From contig CALHBZ010000116.1 of assembly GCA_937930605.1 (NCBI GenBank), forward strand, positions 1 through 5,245: 5,245 nucleotides of DNA, written 5' to 3'. The position numbers and the translations under genes were made by a program. Of the stretch, positions 1 to 4,770 are shown one piece after another; within the stretch, counting starts at the first letter, position 1, and the number at the start of each line of letters is the position of its first letter. Below the pieces are notes generated by a model. The model had not been told where the DNA came from. It did not search any database and saw only the letters and a list, made by a program, of their open reading frames with translations. This DNA is from Streptococcus oralis. Lineage in GTDB: Bacteria; Bacillota; Bacilli; Lactobacillales; Streptococcaceae.

Positions 1-1426
1 AGTGGGCTGGCACATTCCCCAGTTGCGAATTGGTCACATGGAAATAGTAGCCATCTTTTTTATTGTAGTCAATCTTGAGCGTGCTGATGCCTGAGTTTTC
101 CCTCTCTTTAGCCTCAATCTCAGCAATCCAGCTAGTCCCTTCTCTGAGTACTCGGCGGTATTTATCCAAAGTCTCATCAAATCCCGTCCGAATAATGCTA
201 CCTTCTGTAATCACGTGAGGGGCCTCAGGAGCAATCGCTGCGCTAATCAAGCTCTCTAACTCTGGAATGGCATCCAACTGTTCGATGAGATAGGCCAGAG
301 CAGGCTGCTCCATTCCCTCTAAAATCGCACGAATCCGTGGCACACTAGATAAGGTGGTCGCCAATTGCAAGAGATCCTTGGGATTGGTCTTGCCAAACGA
401 AACCCGACTAGCCAAGCGTTCGATATCATAAACTCCCTTGAGACTGTCTGTTAAATCACTGCGCTCAAAGAAGTGGTCAAGAAAGACCTGCACCACCTCT
501 TGACGTTGGATGATTCGTTCCTTATCAATTAAGGGACGATGAATCCAAGAACGCAAGAGCCGCATACCCATAGCTGTTTTGGTTTCATCCAAAAGCCAGA
601 AAAGACTCCCCTGCTTCTTACCTGAACGGGCATTCTCAATCAAATCTAGACTGGCCTTGGTCGCATAATCCATCTGCAAGAAATCTTTGATTTCATAACG
701 GATTACCGGTTTAAGATGGTTCAATTCCCGCATCTGGGTACGGTGAACATACTGGAGCAACTTACTAGCTGCCGCTTGCTCCACAGCTGCTAAACGTGAA
801 TCCAATAAATGGATGTCCTCAAAGCCTTCTTTCTCGTAGGAAAGTACCAGATTCATCTGACGACTGAGGATTTGTTCTTCCTCCTCAGACAAGTCATAAC
901 CCAGCACGACTTCTCGAGCCTTGAGATTACGGATTTCCCCACAAACAAGGGTAAAGTCCAATAGTCCCGTTACATAAAAATCACCTGTCACCAGATCCAT
1001 GTAAGCCAGCCCAAACTGATTACCATCACGATCTAAGGCGACCAAGAAGTTGTTTTGGCTGTCTGGCTTACTGCTATCGACCACTGTCCCTGGTGTAATA
1101 ACCTGAACCACCTCTCGCTTGACAACCCCAACCGCCTGTTTAGGATCTTCCATCTGCTCGGCAATGGCCACCTTATAGCCCTGCTCAATCAAAACATCAA
1201 TATACTGCTGGGCAGAATGATAGGGGACTCCTGCCATGGGTATCGGATTTTCTGCATTTTTATTACGACTGGTCAGTGAAATCTCTAAAATCTGCGCTGC
1301 ATTGACCGCATCTTCATAAAACAACTCATAAAAATCACCCATCCGAAAGAGCAAAAAAGCATCTGGATATTGCTTTTTAATATCCACATACTGCTGCATA
1401 CCAGGTGATAGTTTTTCTGTCGTCAT
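1..1426 (-). CDS. mutS: DNA mismatch repair protein MutS (HexA), N-terminal part, cut by the window edge
   Basis: Recognises base mismatches and small loops in DNA after replication and recruits MutL to start repair; in pneumococcus the orthologue is called HexA. The window holds the first 475 codons of a protein that is usually about 840-850 residues, so the C-terminal ATPase and dimerisation part lies outside. Seen in the translation: the mismatch-reading motif FYE (F32, E34) inside [10 protein letters not shown] at residues 27-36, the MAGVPYHSA stretch near 64-72 and IAEQMEDP near 88-95 of the mismatch-binding domain. A connector domain follows, then the MutS core signature around residues 279-300 (M286-G-M288 then LLRSW). 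The start ATG at 1424-1426 is supported by AGGAG at 1436-1440, 9 nt upstream. The frame is open to the window edge. It lies 50 bp after argR on the same strand and is probably read with it. Confidence 0.97.
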   Translation of the reverse strand, partial: MTTEKLSPGMQQYVDIKKQYPDAFLLFRMGDFYELFYEDAVNAAQILEISLTSRNKNAENPIPMAGVPYHSAQQYIDVLIEQGYKVAIAEQMEDPKQAVGVVKREVVQVITPGTVVDSSKPDSQNNFLVALDRDGNQFGLAYMDLVTGDFYVTGLLDFTLVCGEIRNLKAREVVLGYDLSEEEEQILSRQMNLVLSYEKEGFEDIHLLDSRLAAVEQAAASKLLQYVHRTQMRELNHLKPVIRYEIKDFLQMDYATKASLDLIENARSGKKQGSLFWLLDETKTAMGMRLLRSWIHRPLIDKERIIQRQEVVQVFLDHFFERSDLTDSLKGVYDIERLASRVSFGKTNPKDLLQLATTLSSVPRIRAILEGMEQPALAYLIEQLDAIPELESLISAAIAPEAPHVITEGSIIRTGFDETLDKYRRVLREGTSWIAEIEAKERENSGISTLKIDYNKKDGYYFHVTNSQLGNVPAH

Positions 1427-1455
1427 ATTGGCTCTCTCCTTGTCAAAAATAAGGC

Positions 1456-1472
1456 TTGGGAACAAGTCCCAA
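1456..1472 (-). other. Small hairpin in the argR-mutS gap, possible attenuator
   Basis: A 6-bp stem (TTGGGA/TCCCAA) with a 5-nt loop lies between the argR stop and the mutS ribosome binding site. On the minus strand it is followed by GCC and then TTATTTTTG, a weak T-rich run. It could reduce, but probably not block, readthrough from argR into mutS. The stem is short and this may be chance. Confidence 0.3.
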
Positions 1473-1476
1473 AACC

Positions 1477-1923
1477 CTATCTATCCCTCATCAAATCCAG
1501 CAAACGCTCTTCCATGACCTTGGCAACATGCTGGTCTCGACAAATAACCAGTAAGGTATTGGCACCAGCAACCGTCCCTAAAATCGACTCGTCCTTATTT
1601 TCATCAACAATATTTGCTAGAACCGCCGCTTCTCCAAGCTTGGTGTGTAACACCAAGGTAAACTCTGCTCTCGCAACTCCCTCTAGATGATGAGACAAAA
1701 ACTCTACCAAATCAATCTTGTCTGTCTCATTAGCTAAAACATAGAAAACCTTGTCATTTTTCTTGACCTTGGTCAAGCCAATTTCACGCAGGTCGCGAGA
1801 CAAGGTCGTCTGTGTCACAAAAACATTACAAAGTTCCAAACGATCTTGAATTTCCTTCTGGGTTCCTAGTTTTTCCTCTGCAATCATCTTTTTAATCAAC
1901 TGATGCCGTTCTTTTTTTCTCAT
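1477..1923 (-). CDS. argR: ArgR/AhrC-family arginine regulator, paralogue lacking the arginine-binding aspartates
   Basis: Transcription factor of the ArgR family, which as hexamers bind ARG boxes and control arginine synthesis, uptake and breakdown. The length of 148 residues is normal for the family. Residues 1-65 form the winged helix-turn-helix, with the recognition-helix signature [11 protein letters not shown] at 37-47. The C-terminal oligomerisation domain (about 75-148) contains GTVAGANT at 116-123. In classical ArgR this is GT(I/V)AGDDT, where the two aspartates hold arginine; here they are A121 and N122. Known for the family: Lactobacillales often carry several ArgR paralogues, and in Lactococcus lactis AhrC keeps the aspartates while ArgR does not and the two act together. 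By inference, this copy needs a partner to sense arginine. The start has AAGAGG 5-7 nt upstream. It is divergent from argS and upstream of mutS, the arrangement seen in pneumococcus. Confidence 0.93.
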   Translation of the reverse strand: MRKKERHQLIKKMIAEEKLGTQKEIQDRLELCNVFVTQTTLSRDLREIGLTKVKKNDKVFYVLANETDKIDLVEFLSHHLEGVARAEFTLVLHTKLGEAAVLANIVDENKDESILGTVAGANTLLVICRDQHVAKVMEERLLDLMRDR

Positions 1924-1935
1924 TTTAACCTCTTA

Positions 1936-1953
1936 CATGAATATTTATAACTA
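1936..1953. promoter_or_regulatory. Candidate ARG box in the argR leader
   Basis: CATGAATATTTATAACTA resembles the ARG-box pattern (CATGAATA, three W, AT in the Bacillus form; TGAAT-W4-ATTCA in the Escherichia form). The left half matches fully and the right half only partly. It lies between the predicted argR transcription start (about 1971) and the argR start codon, where a bound hexamer would block transcription. Sequence likeness only; the region is AT-rich. Confidence 0.4.
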
Positions 1954-1977
1954 ATTTTAGAGTTGTTTTTAGATATA

Positions 1978-2005
1978 ATTATACCAAAAAAACTGAATAA
2001 TTCAA
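1978..2005 (-). promoter_or_regulatory. Promoter of argR (argR-mutS operon)
   Basis: On the minus strand an extended -10, TGG followed by TATAAT, is seen at 1978-1986. A -35 TTGAAT (2000-2005) lies 16 bp upstream. Predicted start near 1971, giving a leader of about 48 nt. The -10 is part of the palindrome TATAATTATA (1974-1983), so a TATAAT also reads on the plus strand, but with no convincing -35. Confidence 0.7.
1994..2004. promoter_or_regulatory. Palindrome TGAATAATTCA over the argR -35, candidate ArgR-family operator
   Basis: An 11-bp perfect inverted repeat made of the ARG-box half sites TGAAT and ATTCA, separated by 1 bp where the classical box has 4. It covers most of the argR -35 hexamer and lies about 32 bp upstream of the argS -10, so one bound protein could affect both genes. 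Autoregulation is an inference from position and half-site identity. Confidence 0.4.
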
Positions 2006-2032
2006 AAAAATTTTCTTCTTTATCTAAAATTA

Positions 2033-2041
2033 TGATAAAAT
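2033..2041 (+). promoter_or_regulatory. Extended -10 promoter of argS
   Basis: TGA followed by TAAAAT (TGnTAAAAT) places a start near 2048, leaving a leader of only about 22 nt, too short for a T-box. The -35 position (about 2013-2018) holds only a T/C run, so the extended -10 must carry recognition. An inverted repeat TTTATC (2019-2024) / GATAAA (2034-2039) overlaps the -10 and could be an operator or chance in AT-rich DNA. Confidence 0.6.
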
Positions 2042-2069
2042 AGAAGAAAAGCCCAAAAGGAGCCTACTT

Positions 2070-3758
2070 ATGAATACAAAAGAACTGATTGCTAGTGAAT
2101 TGGCTAGCGTCATTGATAGCCTGGATCAAGAGGCTATTTTAAATTTACTGGAAACACCTAAAAACTCTGAAATGGGGGACATCGCTTTCCCTGCTTTCTC
2201 GCTAGCAAAGGTCGAACGCAAGGCACCGCAAATGATTGCTGCCGATATTGCTGCAAAGATCAACAGCCAAGCCTTTGAAAAAGTGGTGGCAACGGGTCCT
2301 TACGTAAACTTTTTCCTTGATAAATCTGCTATTTCTGGTGCAGTTATCAAAGAAGTCATCGAAAAAGGTGCTGACTACGCTCAACAAACGGAAGGCCAAG
2401 AGCAAAATATCACGATTGACCTTTCTAGTCCAAATATCGCAAAACCCTTCTCAGTCGGCCACTTGCGTTCAACGGTTATCGGAGATGCCCTTTCTAATAT
2501 CTTTAAGAAAATGGGCTACAAAACCATTAAAATCAACCACCTTGGAGACTGGGGGAAACAGTTTGGTCTTCTCATGGTTGCTTATAAAAAATGGGGCTCT
2601 AAAGAAGCCATCGAAGCCAACCCAATCGATGAATTGTTGAAACTTTACGTTCGCATCAATGCCGAAATCGAAACAGACAAGGCTCTCGATGATGAAGGTC
2701 GTCTCTGGTTCAAAAAACTAGAAGATGGTGACCCCGAAGCAACTCAACTTTGGCAATGGTTCCGTGATGAAAGTTTGGTCGAATTCAACCGCATCTACAA
2801 ACTACTCGGTGTTGAATTTGATAGCTTGAACGGTGAAGCCTTCTATAATGACAAGATGGATGAAGTCGTACAAATCTTGGAAGAAAAAGGCTTGCTAGAA
2901 GAGTCTCAAGGGGCTTGCATTGTCAACTTGGATGATTTTGATTTGCCACCTGCTATGATTAAAAAATCAGATGGCGCTACTCTCTACATCACTCGTGATA
3001 TCGCAACAGCCATCTACCGTGCTCGTACTTACAACTTTGTTAAAAATGTCTATGCTGTCGGCCAAGAACAATCTAACCACTTTAAACAGTTGAAAGCTGT
3101 CTTGAAGAAAATGGGATTTGCTTGGAGTGACGATATGGTTCACGTTGACTTTGGTCTTGTAACCAAGAATCGCCAAAAACTCTCTACTCGTAAAGGAAAC
3201 ATCATCCTGCTCGAGCCAACTCTCCAAGAAGCCATCACTCGTGCTAAAGCTCAAATCGAAGCAAAAAATCCTGAACTCGAAAATAAGGATCAAATCGCCC
3301 AAGCTGTTGGGGTTGGAGCTGTCAAGTTCTACGATCTGAAGACTGACCGTAGAAATGGTTATGACTTTGATTTGGAAGCAATGGTTTCCTTTGAAGGTGA
3401 GACTGGTCCATACATCCAATACGCTTACGCTCGTATTCAGTCTCTACTTAGAAAAGCCGATTTCCAACCAAATGCTCAAACAAGTTACTGTCTAAATGAT
3501 ACCGAAAGCTGGGAAATCATCAAACTTCTCCAAGACTTTGCCCGTATCATCAAACGTGCTTCTGATAACTATGACCCATCGCTCATTGCCAAGTATGCAA
3601 TCAGCCTAGCTCAAGCTTTCAATAAATACTATGCTCACACTCGTATTCTAGATGAAAGTCCAGAGCGCGACAGCCGTCTAGCTCTCAGCTACGCAACCGC
3701 AGTCGTTCTAAAAGAGGCTCTTCGCTTGCTCGGAGTAGAAGCGCCAGAGAAGATGTAA
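2070..3758 (+). CDS. argS: Arginyl-tRNA synthetase
   Basis: Class I aminoacyl-tRNA synthetase that charges tRNA-Arg with arginine in the cytoplasm; in this family activation needs bound tRNA. The 562 residues are a complete, normal-length protein. Order seen: the ArgRS-specific N-terminal (Add-1) tRNA-binding domain at about 1-95; the HIGH motif as SVGH at 128-131 within [17 protein letters not shown]; the [12 protein letters not shown] stretch at 155-166; the KMSKS equivalent as KLSTRKG at 370-376; and the helical DALR anticodon-binding domain at about 445-562, with the FNKYYAH signature at 517-523. Start ATG 2070 has AAGGAG at 2057-2062 with a 7-nt spacer. The gene is divergent from argR and ends 7 nt before a strong hairpin. 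The link to arginine supply makes control by the neighbouring regulator plausible, but this is not shown. Confidence 0.98.
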   Translation: MNTKELIASELASVIDSLDQEAILNLLETPKNSEMGDIAFPAFSLAKVERKAPQMIAADIAAKINSQAFEKVVATGPYVNFFLDKSAISGAVIKEVIEKGADYAQQTEGQEQNITIDLSSPNIAKPFSVGHLRSTVIGDALSNIFKKMGYKTIKINHLGDWGKQFGLLMVAYKKWGSKEAIEANPIDELLKLYVRINAEIETDKALDDEGRLWFKKLEDGDPEATQLWQWFRDESLVEFNRIYKLLGVEFDSLNGEAFYNDKMDEVVQILEEKGLLEESQGACIVNLDDFDLPPAMIKKSDGATLYITRDIATAIYRARTYNFVKNVYAVGQEQSNHFKQLKAVLKKMGFAWSDDMVHVDFGLVTKNRQKLSTRKGNIILLEPTLQEAITRAKAQIEAKNPELENKDQIAQAVGVGAVKFYDLKTDRRNGYDFDLEAMVSFEGETGPYIQYAYARIQSLLRKADFQPNAQTSYCLNDTESWEIIKLLQDFARIIKRASDNYDPSLIAKYAISLAQAFNKYYAHTRILDESPERDSRLALSYATAVVLKEALRLLGVEAPEKM

Positions 3759-3765
3759 ATCGTTA

Positions 3766-3798
3766 CAAGAGACTGGAACTAAAGTTCCTAGTCTCTTG
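3766..3798 (+). other. Strong hairpin after argS without a T-tract, possible interrupted terminator
   Basis: CAAGAGACT (3766-3774) pairs with AGTCTCTTG (3790-3798), and GGAAC with GTTCC, around a TAAA loop and with one bulged T: 14 base pairs in all, starting 7 nt after the argS stop. The position and shape fit an intrinsic terminator, but the next bases are ACGGC and not a T-run, on either strand. One reading is that the downstream repeat array inserted at the T-tract. Otherwise it may serve as a 3'-end stabiliser of the argS message. Confidence 0.6.
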
Positions 3799-3800
3799 AC

Positions 3801-3825
3801 GGCAATCGCTATATGGCGAATTGCC
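3801..3825. repeat. Class B hairpin 1
   Basis: GGCAAT (3801-3806) pairs with ATTGCC (3820-3825) and CGC with GCG, with a bulged A at 3819 and the loop TATATG. It has the same layout as class B hairpin 3 but different stem bases, so the pairs change together. It is followed by TAAACGCTTCACTA. Confidence 0.7.
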
Positions 3826-3839
3826 TAAACGCTTCACTA

Positions 3840-3878
3840 ATTCACCAAACCAAATAATATCGATTTGGTTTGGCTCAT
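3840..3878. repeat. Class A hairpin 1 (16-7-16)
   Basis: Left arm ATTCACCAAACCAAAT, loop AATATCG, right arm ATTTGGTTTGGCTCAT. The inner 11 bp pair perfectly; three mismatches near the base are followed by AT/AT. It is flanked by CGCTTCACTA (3830-3839) and GTCGTAA (3879-3885). Confidence 0.85.
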
Positions 3879-3893
3879 GTCGTAATACTTCAA

Positions 3894-3921
3894 TTACTTG
3901 ATTGCAAAGCAATCTAGGTAA
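3894..3921. repeat. Class C hairpin 1 (AAA loop)
   Basis: TTAC and GTAA form an outer stem, GATTGC (3900-3905) and GCAATC (3909-3914) an inner 6-bp stem, with loop AAA. The outer TTAC/GTAA with a small internal bulge echoes the flanks of the class A modules, where CTTTACTA and GTCGTAA can pair in the same way. Confidence 0.65.
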
Positions 3922-3927
3922 CTAACA

Positions 3928-3949
3928 CCAAATCCTATAAGGGATTTGG
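3928..3949. repeat. Class B hairpin 2
   Basis: CCAAATCC pairs perfectly with GGATTTGG over a TATAAG loop. It is followed by CTAGGCGCTTCACTA, which leads into class A hairpin 2. Confidence 0.75.
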
Positions 3950-3964
3950 CTAGGCGCTTCACTA

Positions 3965-4003
3965 GTTCTGGGACATAAATATTATCGATTTATGTCCCAG
4001 AAC
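3965..4003. repeat. Class A hairpin 2 (16-7-16, perfect)
   Basis: GTTCTGGGACATAAAT, loop ATTATCG, ATTTATGTCCCAGAAC: all 16 base pairs match. It is flanked by CGCTTCACTA (3955-3964) and GTCGTAA (4004-4010). The arm TTCTGGGAC resembles stems of common streptococcal terminators (from memory), but no T-tract follows. Confidence 0.9.
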
Positions 4004-4039
4004 GTCGTAACCAGTACGAATTGCTTAAACGCTTTACTA

Positions 4040-4078
4040 GTCTTTCGATAGAAATGTTTTCGATTTCTACTGAAAGAC
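4040..4078. repeat. Class A hairpin 3 (16-7-16)
   Basis: GTCTTTCGATAGAAAT, loop GTTTTCG, ATTTCTACTGAAAGAC: 14 Watson-Crick pairs, one G-U wobble on the plus-strand RNA and one A-C mismatch. It is flanked by CGCTTTACTA (4030-4039) and GTCGTAA (4079-4085). TTAC/GTAA in the flanks can extend the stem across an internal loop. Confidence 0.85.
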
Positions 4079-4092
4079 GTCGTAATCTTCAA

Positions 4093-4122
4093 GTTACTTG
4101 CTTGCAAAGCAATCTAGGTAAC
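4093..4122. repeat. Class C hairpin 2 (AAA loop)
   Basis: GTTAC/GTAAC outer stem and GCTTGC/GCAATC inner stem (one mismatch) around AAA. It corresponds to the hairpin at 3894-3921, shifted by 200. Confidence 0.65.
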
Positions 4123-4126
4123 TAAC

Positions 4127-4150
4127 GCCAAATCCTATATGGACTTTGGC
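4127..4150. repeat. Class B hairpin 3
   Basis: GCCAAA pairs with TTTGGC and TCC with GGA, with a bulged C at 4144 and the loop TATAT. The one-base bulge sits at the same place in the stem as in class B hairpin 1, although the paired bases differ. Confidence 0.7.
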
Positions 4151-4154
4151 TTGG

Positions 4155-4170
4155 CGCTTTACTAGTCTTT
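4155..4170. repeat. Truncated fourth class A module
   Basis: CGCTTTACTA (4155-4164) is followed by GTCTTT, the same first six arm bases as hairpin 3, and then the likeness stops. There is no TCGATTT loop end, no right arm and no GTCGTAA downstream, so the array appears to be broken or to end here. Confidence 0.6.
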
Positions 4171-4259
4171 ATATCAACTGGGCGGACTTTTCAGTTAAAG
4201 GTCCAAATTGTCTGTTTTTAGCTATTGGATATCTGTTCTGCTCACCTAGTGACTTAGTT
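4171..4259. other. Unassigned spacer between the array and the terminator
   Basis: No gene or clear promoter is seen. One hairpin, GGACTTTT (4184-4191) / AAAGGTCC (4197-4204), has 8 bp including a T-G pair and a CAGTT loop. It is followed by AAATTGTCTGTTTTT, so a weak terminator is possible. Confidence 0.35.
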
Positions 4260-4290
4260 GAAAAGCGAAAATTTCTTTCGCTTTTCTTAT
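4260..4290 (+). terminator. Intrinsic terminator upstream of the small membrane-protein gene
   Basis: GAAAAGCGAAA (4260-4270) pairs perfectly with TTTCGCTTTTC (4276-4286) around the loop ATTTC, followed by TTAT. The stem supplies its own T-rich 3' side. It is the first terminator-like signal with a T-run that argS-strand transcripts meet after argS. Confidence 0.75.
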
Positions 4291-4324
4291 ACCTTCAATT
4301 CTTTATCAAATCAGGGGAGATTTT

Positions 4325-4570
4325 ATGAGCCAGTATGCTTATATCTTAGTTCTTATCAGTCTTGTCGTTCTTTTTCTCATCAATAAATACGAAAAAGAAA
4401 AGCTTCAGAAACTCCTTCAGGAACAGCTTTTGAAAGACGAAACTTTCAAAGCAGATATCCACGAAAGAATCCAAACAACAGAGAATATCAATGATGTCAT
4501 CGCCTACATCAACAAGAGCTATCGTTTGGGACTCATACTTTCCAAGGAAATCACTGATCAACTCAAATAA
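4325..4570 (+). CDS. Small single-pass membrane protein of unknown function (81 residues)
   Basis: I do not recognise a family. Residues 5-20 are a hydrophobic helix (YILVLISLVVLFLI) with almost nothing before it. A basic and acidic stretch starting at K21 then suggests a short outside N-terminus and a cytoplasmic tail. Residues 21-50 (KYEKEKLQKLLQEQLL and on) should be a charged amphipathic helix, possibly a coiled coil; 55-81 look like a second helical segment. There is no cysteine and no enzyme motif. The start is well supported by AGGGGAGA at 4313-4320, 4 nt before the ATG. The gene lies between two terminators and so looks like a single-gene unit, yet no good promoter is visible between 4287 and 4312. 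Coding status rests on the ribosome binding site, the membrane segment and the terminator right after the stop. Confidence 0.82.
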   Translation: MSQYAYILVLISLVVLFLINKYEKEKLQKLLQEQLLKDETFKADIHERIQTTENINDVIAYINKSYRLGLILSKEITDQLK

Positions 4571-4573
4571 TCC

Positions 4574-4610
4574 AAATCCGAGAAGTCTTCTTCTCGGATT
4601 TTTCTCTTCT
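4574..4610 (+). terminator. Intrinsic terminator of the small membrane-protein gene
   Basis: AAATCCGAGAAG (4574-4585) pairs with CTTCTCGGATTT (4590-4601) around TCTT, followed by TTCTCTTCT. It starts 4 nt after the stop codon. Confidence 0.88.
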
Positions 4611-4662
4611 TCATGAAACTTATAATGAGCCATCAGGGCTGATAATCAAGTCTTCTTTCTGA

Positions 4663-4677
4663 AATTTTCTAAATTTT
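4663..4677. promoter_or_regulatory. CodY-box-like site upstream of the transporter promoter
   Basis: AATTTTCTAAATTTT matches the CodY consensus AATTTTCWGAAAATT at 12 of 15 positions. A further partial match (11 of 15) overlaps its left side. The DNA is AT-rich, so chance matches are likely. Confidence 0.25.
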
Positions 4678-4689
4678 TCCAAAATTCTC

Positions 4690-4718
4690 TTGCATTTCTT
4701 TTAAGTTTTTTGTAGAAT
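4690..4718 (+). promoter_or_regulatory. Promoter of the Nramp-like transporter gene
   Basis: -35 TTGCAT (4690-4695), a 17-bp spacer and -10 TAGAAT (4713-4718). Predicted start near 4725, leader about 46 nt. The -35 is weak after TTG; the spacing is ideal. Confidence 0.55.
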
Positions 4719-4730
4719 AGTAGCTATCTA

Positions 4731-4750
4731 TTCAGATTATTCTGAAAATT
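4731..4750. promoter_or_regulatory. Inverted repeat and CodY-box-like site in the transporter leader
   Basis: TTCAGA (4731-4736), TTAT, TCTGAA (4741-4746) is a perfect 6-4-6 inverted repeat just after the predicted start. ATTATTCTGAAAATT (4736-4750) overlaps it and matches the CodY consensus at 13 of 15 positions. A repressor bound here would block transcription. Which protein binds cannot be told: CodY is the best sequence match, and a metal-responsive repressor is also possible for a transporter gene. Confidence 0.4.
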
Positions 4751-4770
4751 CAAAAATGGGAGTGTTTATT

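Larger units (their letters stand above)
3817..3966. repeat. 200-bp-offset direct repeat, copy 1
   Basis: Aligns with 4017-4166 at a constant offset of 200. Outside the class A core the copies are nearly identical: 21 of 23 bases match at 3817-3839, and the 86-nt stretch after the core is about nine-tenths identical, with one base gained and one lost. Inside the core (3840-3878) the 12 outer bases of each arm are unrelated to copy 2. Confidence 0.85.
4017..4166. repeat. 200-bp-offset direct repeat, copy 2
   Basis: Second copy of 3817-3966. Compared with copy 1 it lacks the left half of the leading class B hairpin: only CGAATTGC remains, after CCAGTA. The class A arms are replaced by an unrelated complementary pair. 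It ends where the fourth class A module begins. Confidence 0.85.
3801..4170. repeat. Ordered array of alternating hairpin modules (no known family recognised)
   Basis: About 370 bp of non-coding DNA made of repeating stem-loops of three classes. Class A has a 16-nt arm, 7-nt loop and 16-nt arm, always between CGCTTYACTA and GTCGTAA. Class B is a 9-bp stem, or 8-bp in one copy, with a TATAT/TATAA loop, just before CGCTTYACTA. Class C is an AAA-loop stem after GTCGTAA. The order is B-A-C-B-A-A-C-B-A(truncated). CGCTTYACTA begins at 3830, 3955, 4030 and 4155, giving steps of 125, 75 and 125, so everything repeats at an exact offset of 200. There is no credible ORF, no CRISPR-like constant repeat, and no transposase in the window. 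It may be a mobile non-autonomous element, a structured RNA or a recombination substrate; the sequence does not decide. Confidence 0.85.

Noticed and set aside
1055..1279. 74-residue plus-strand open frame opposite mutS
   Set aside because: It lies antisense to the conserved mismatch-binding domain of mutS with no start signals.
2042..2069. T-box riboswitch in the argS leader
   Set aside because: The predicted leader is about 22 nt, far too short for a T-box.
2967..3419. 150-residue open frame on the minus strand inside argS
   Set aside because: It lies wholly within the well-supported argS gene in the opposite direction, and the protein resembles no family.
3840..4078. Series of ordinary transcription terminators
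   Set aside because: None of the class A stems is followed by a T-run on either strand; each is followed by GTCGTAA on the plus strand.
3830..4164. CRISPR array
   Set aside because: Spacing between the shared boxes is uneven (125/75/125), the variable parts are self-complementary, and no cas gene is seen.
3801..4170. Pneumococcal BOX, RUP or SPRITE repeat
   Set aside because: The sequence does not resemble the BOX A/B/C or RUP sequences as I remember them. The comparison is from memory and needs a search.
4146..4328. 60-residue open frame starting with TTG in the end of the hairpin array
   Set aside because: There is no ribosome binding site; it starts inside a repeat stem and runs through the terminator hairpin at 4260-4286. 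It overlaps the start of the better-supported 81-residue gene by 4 bases.
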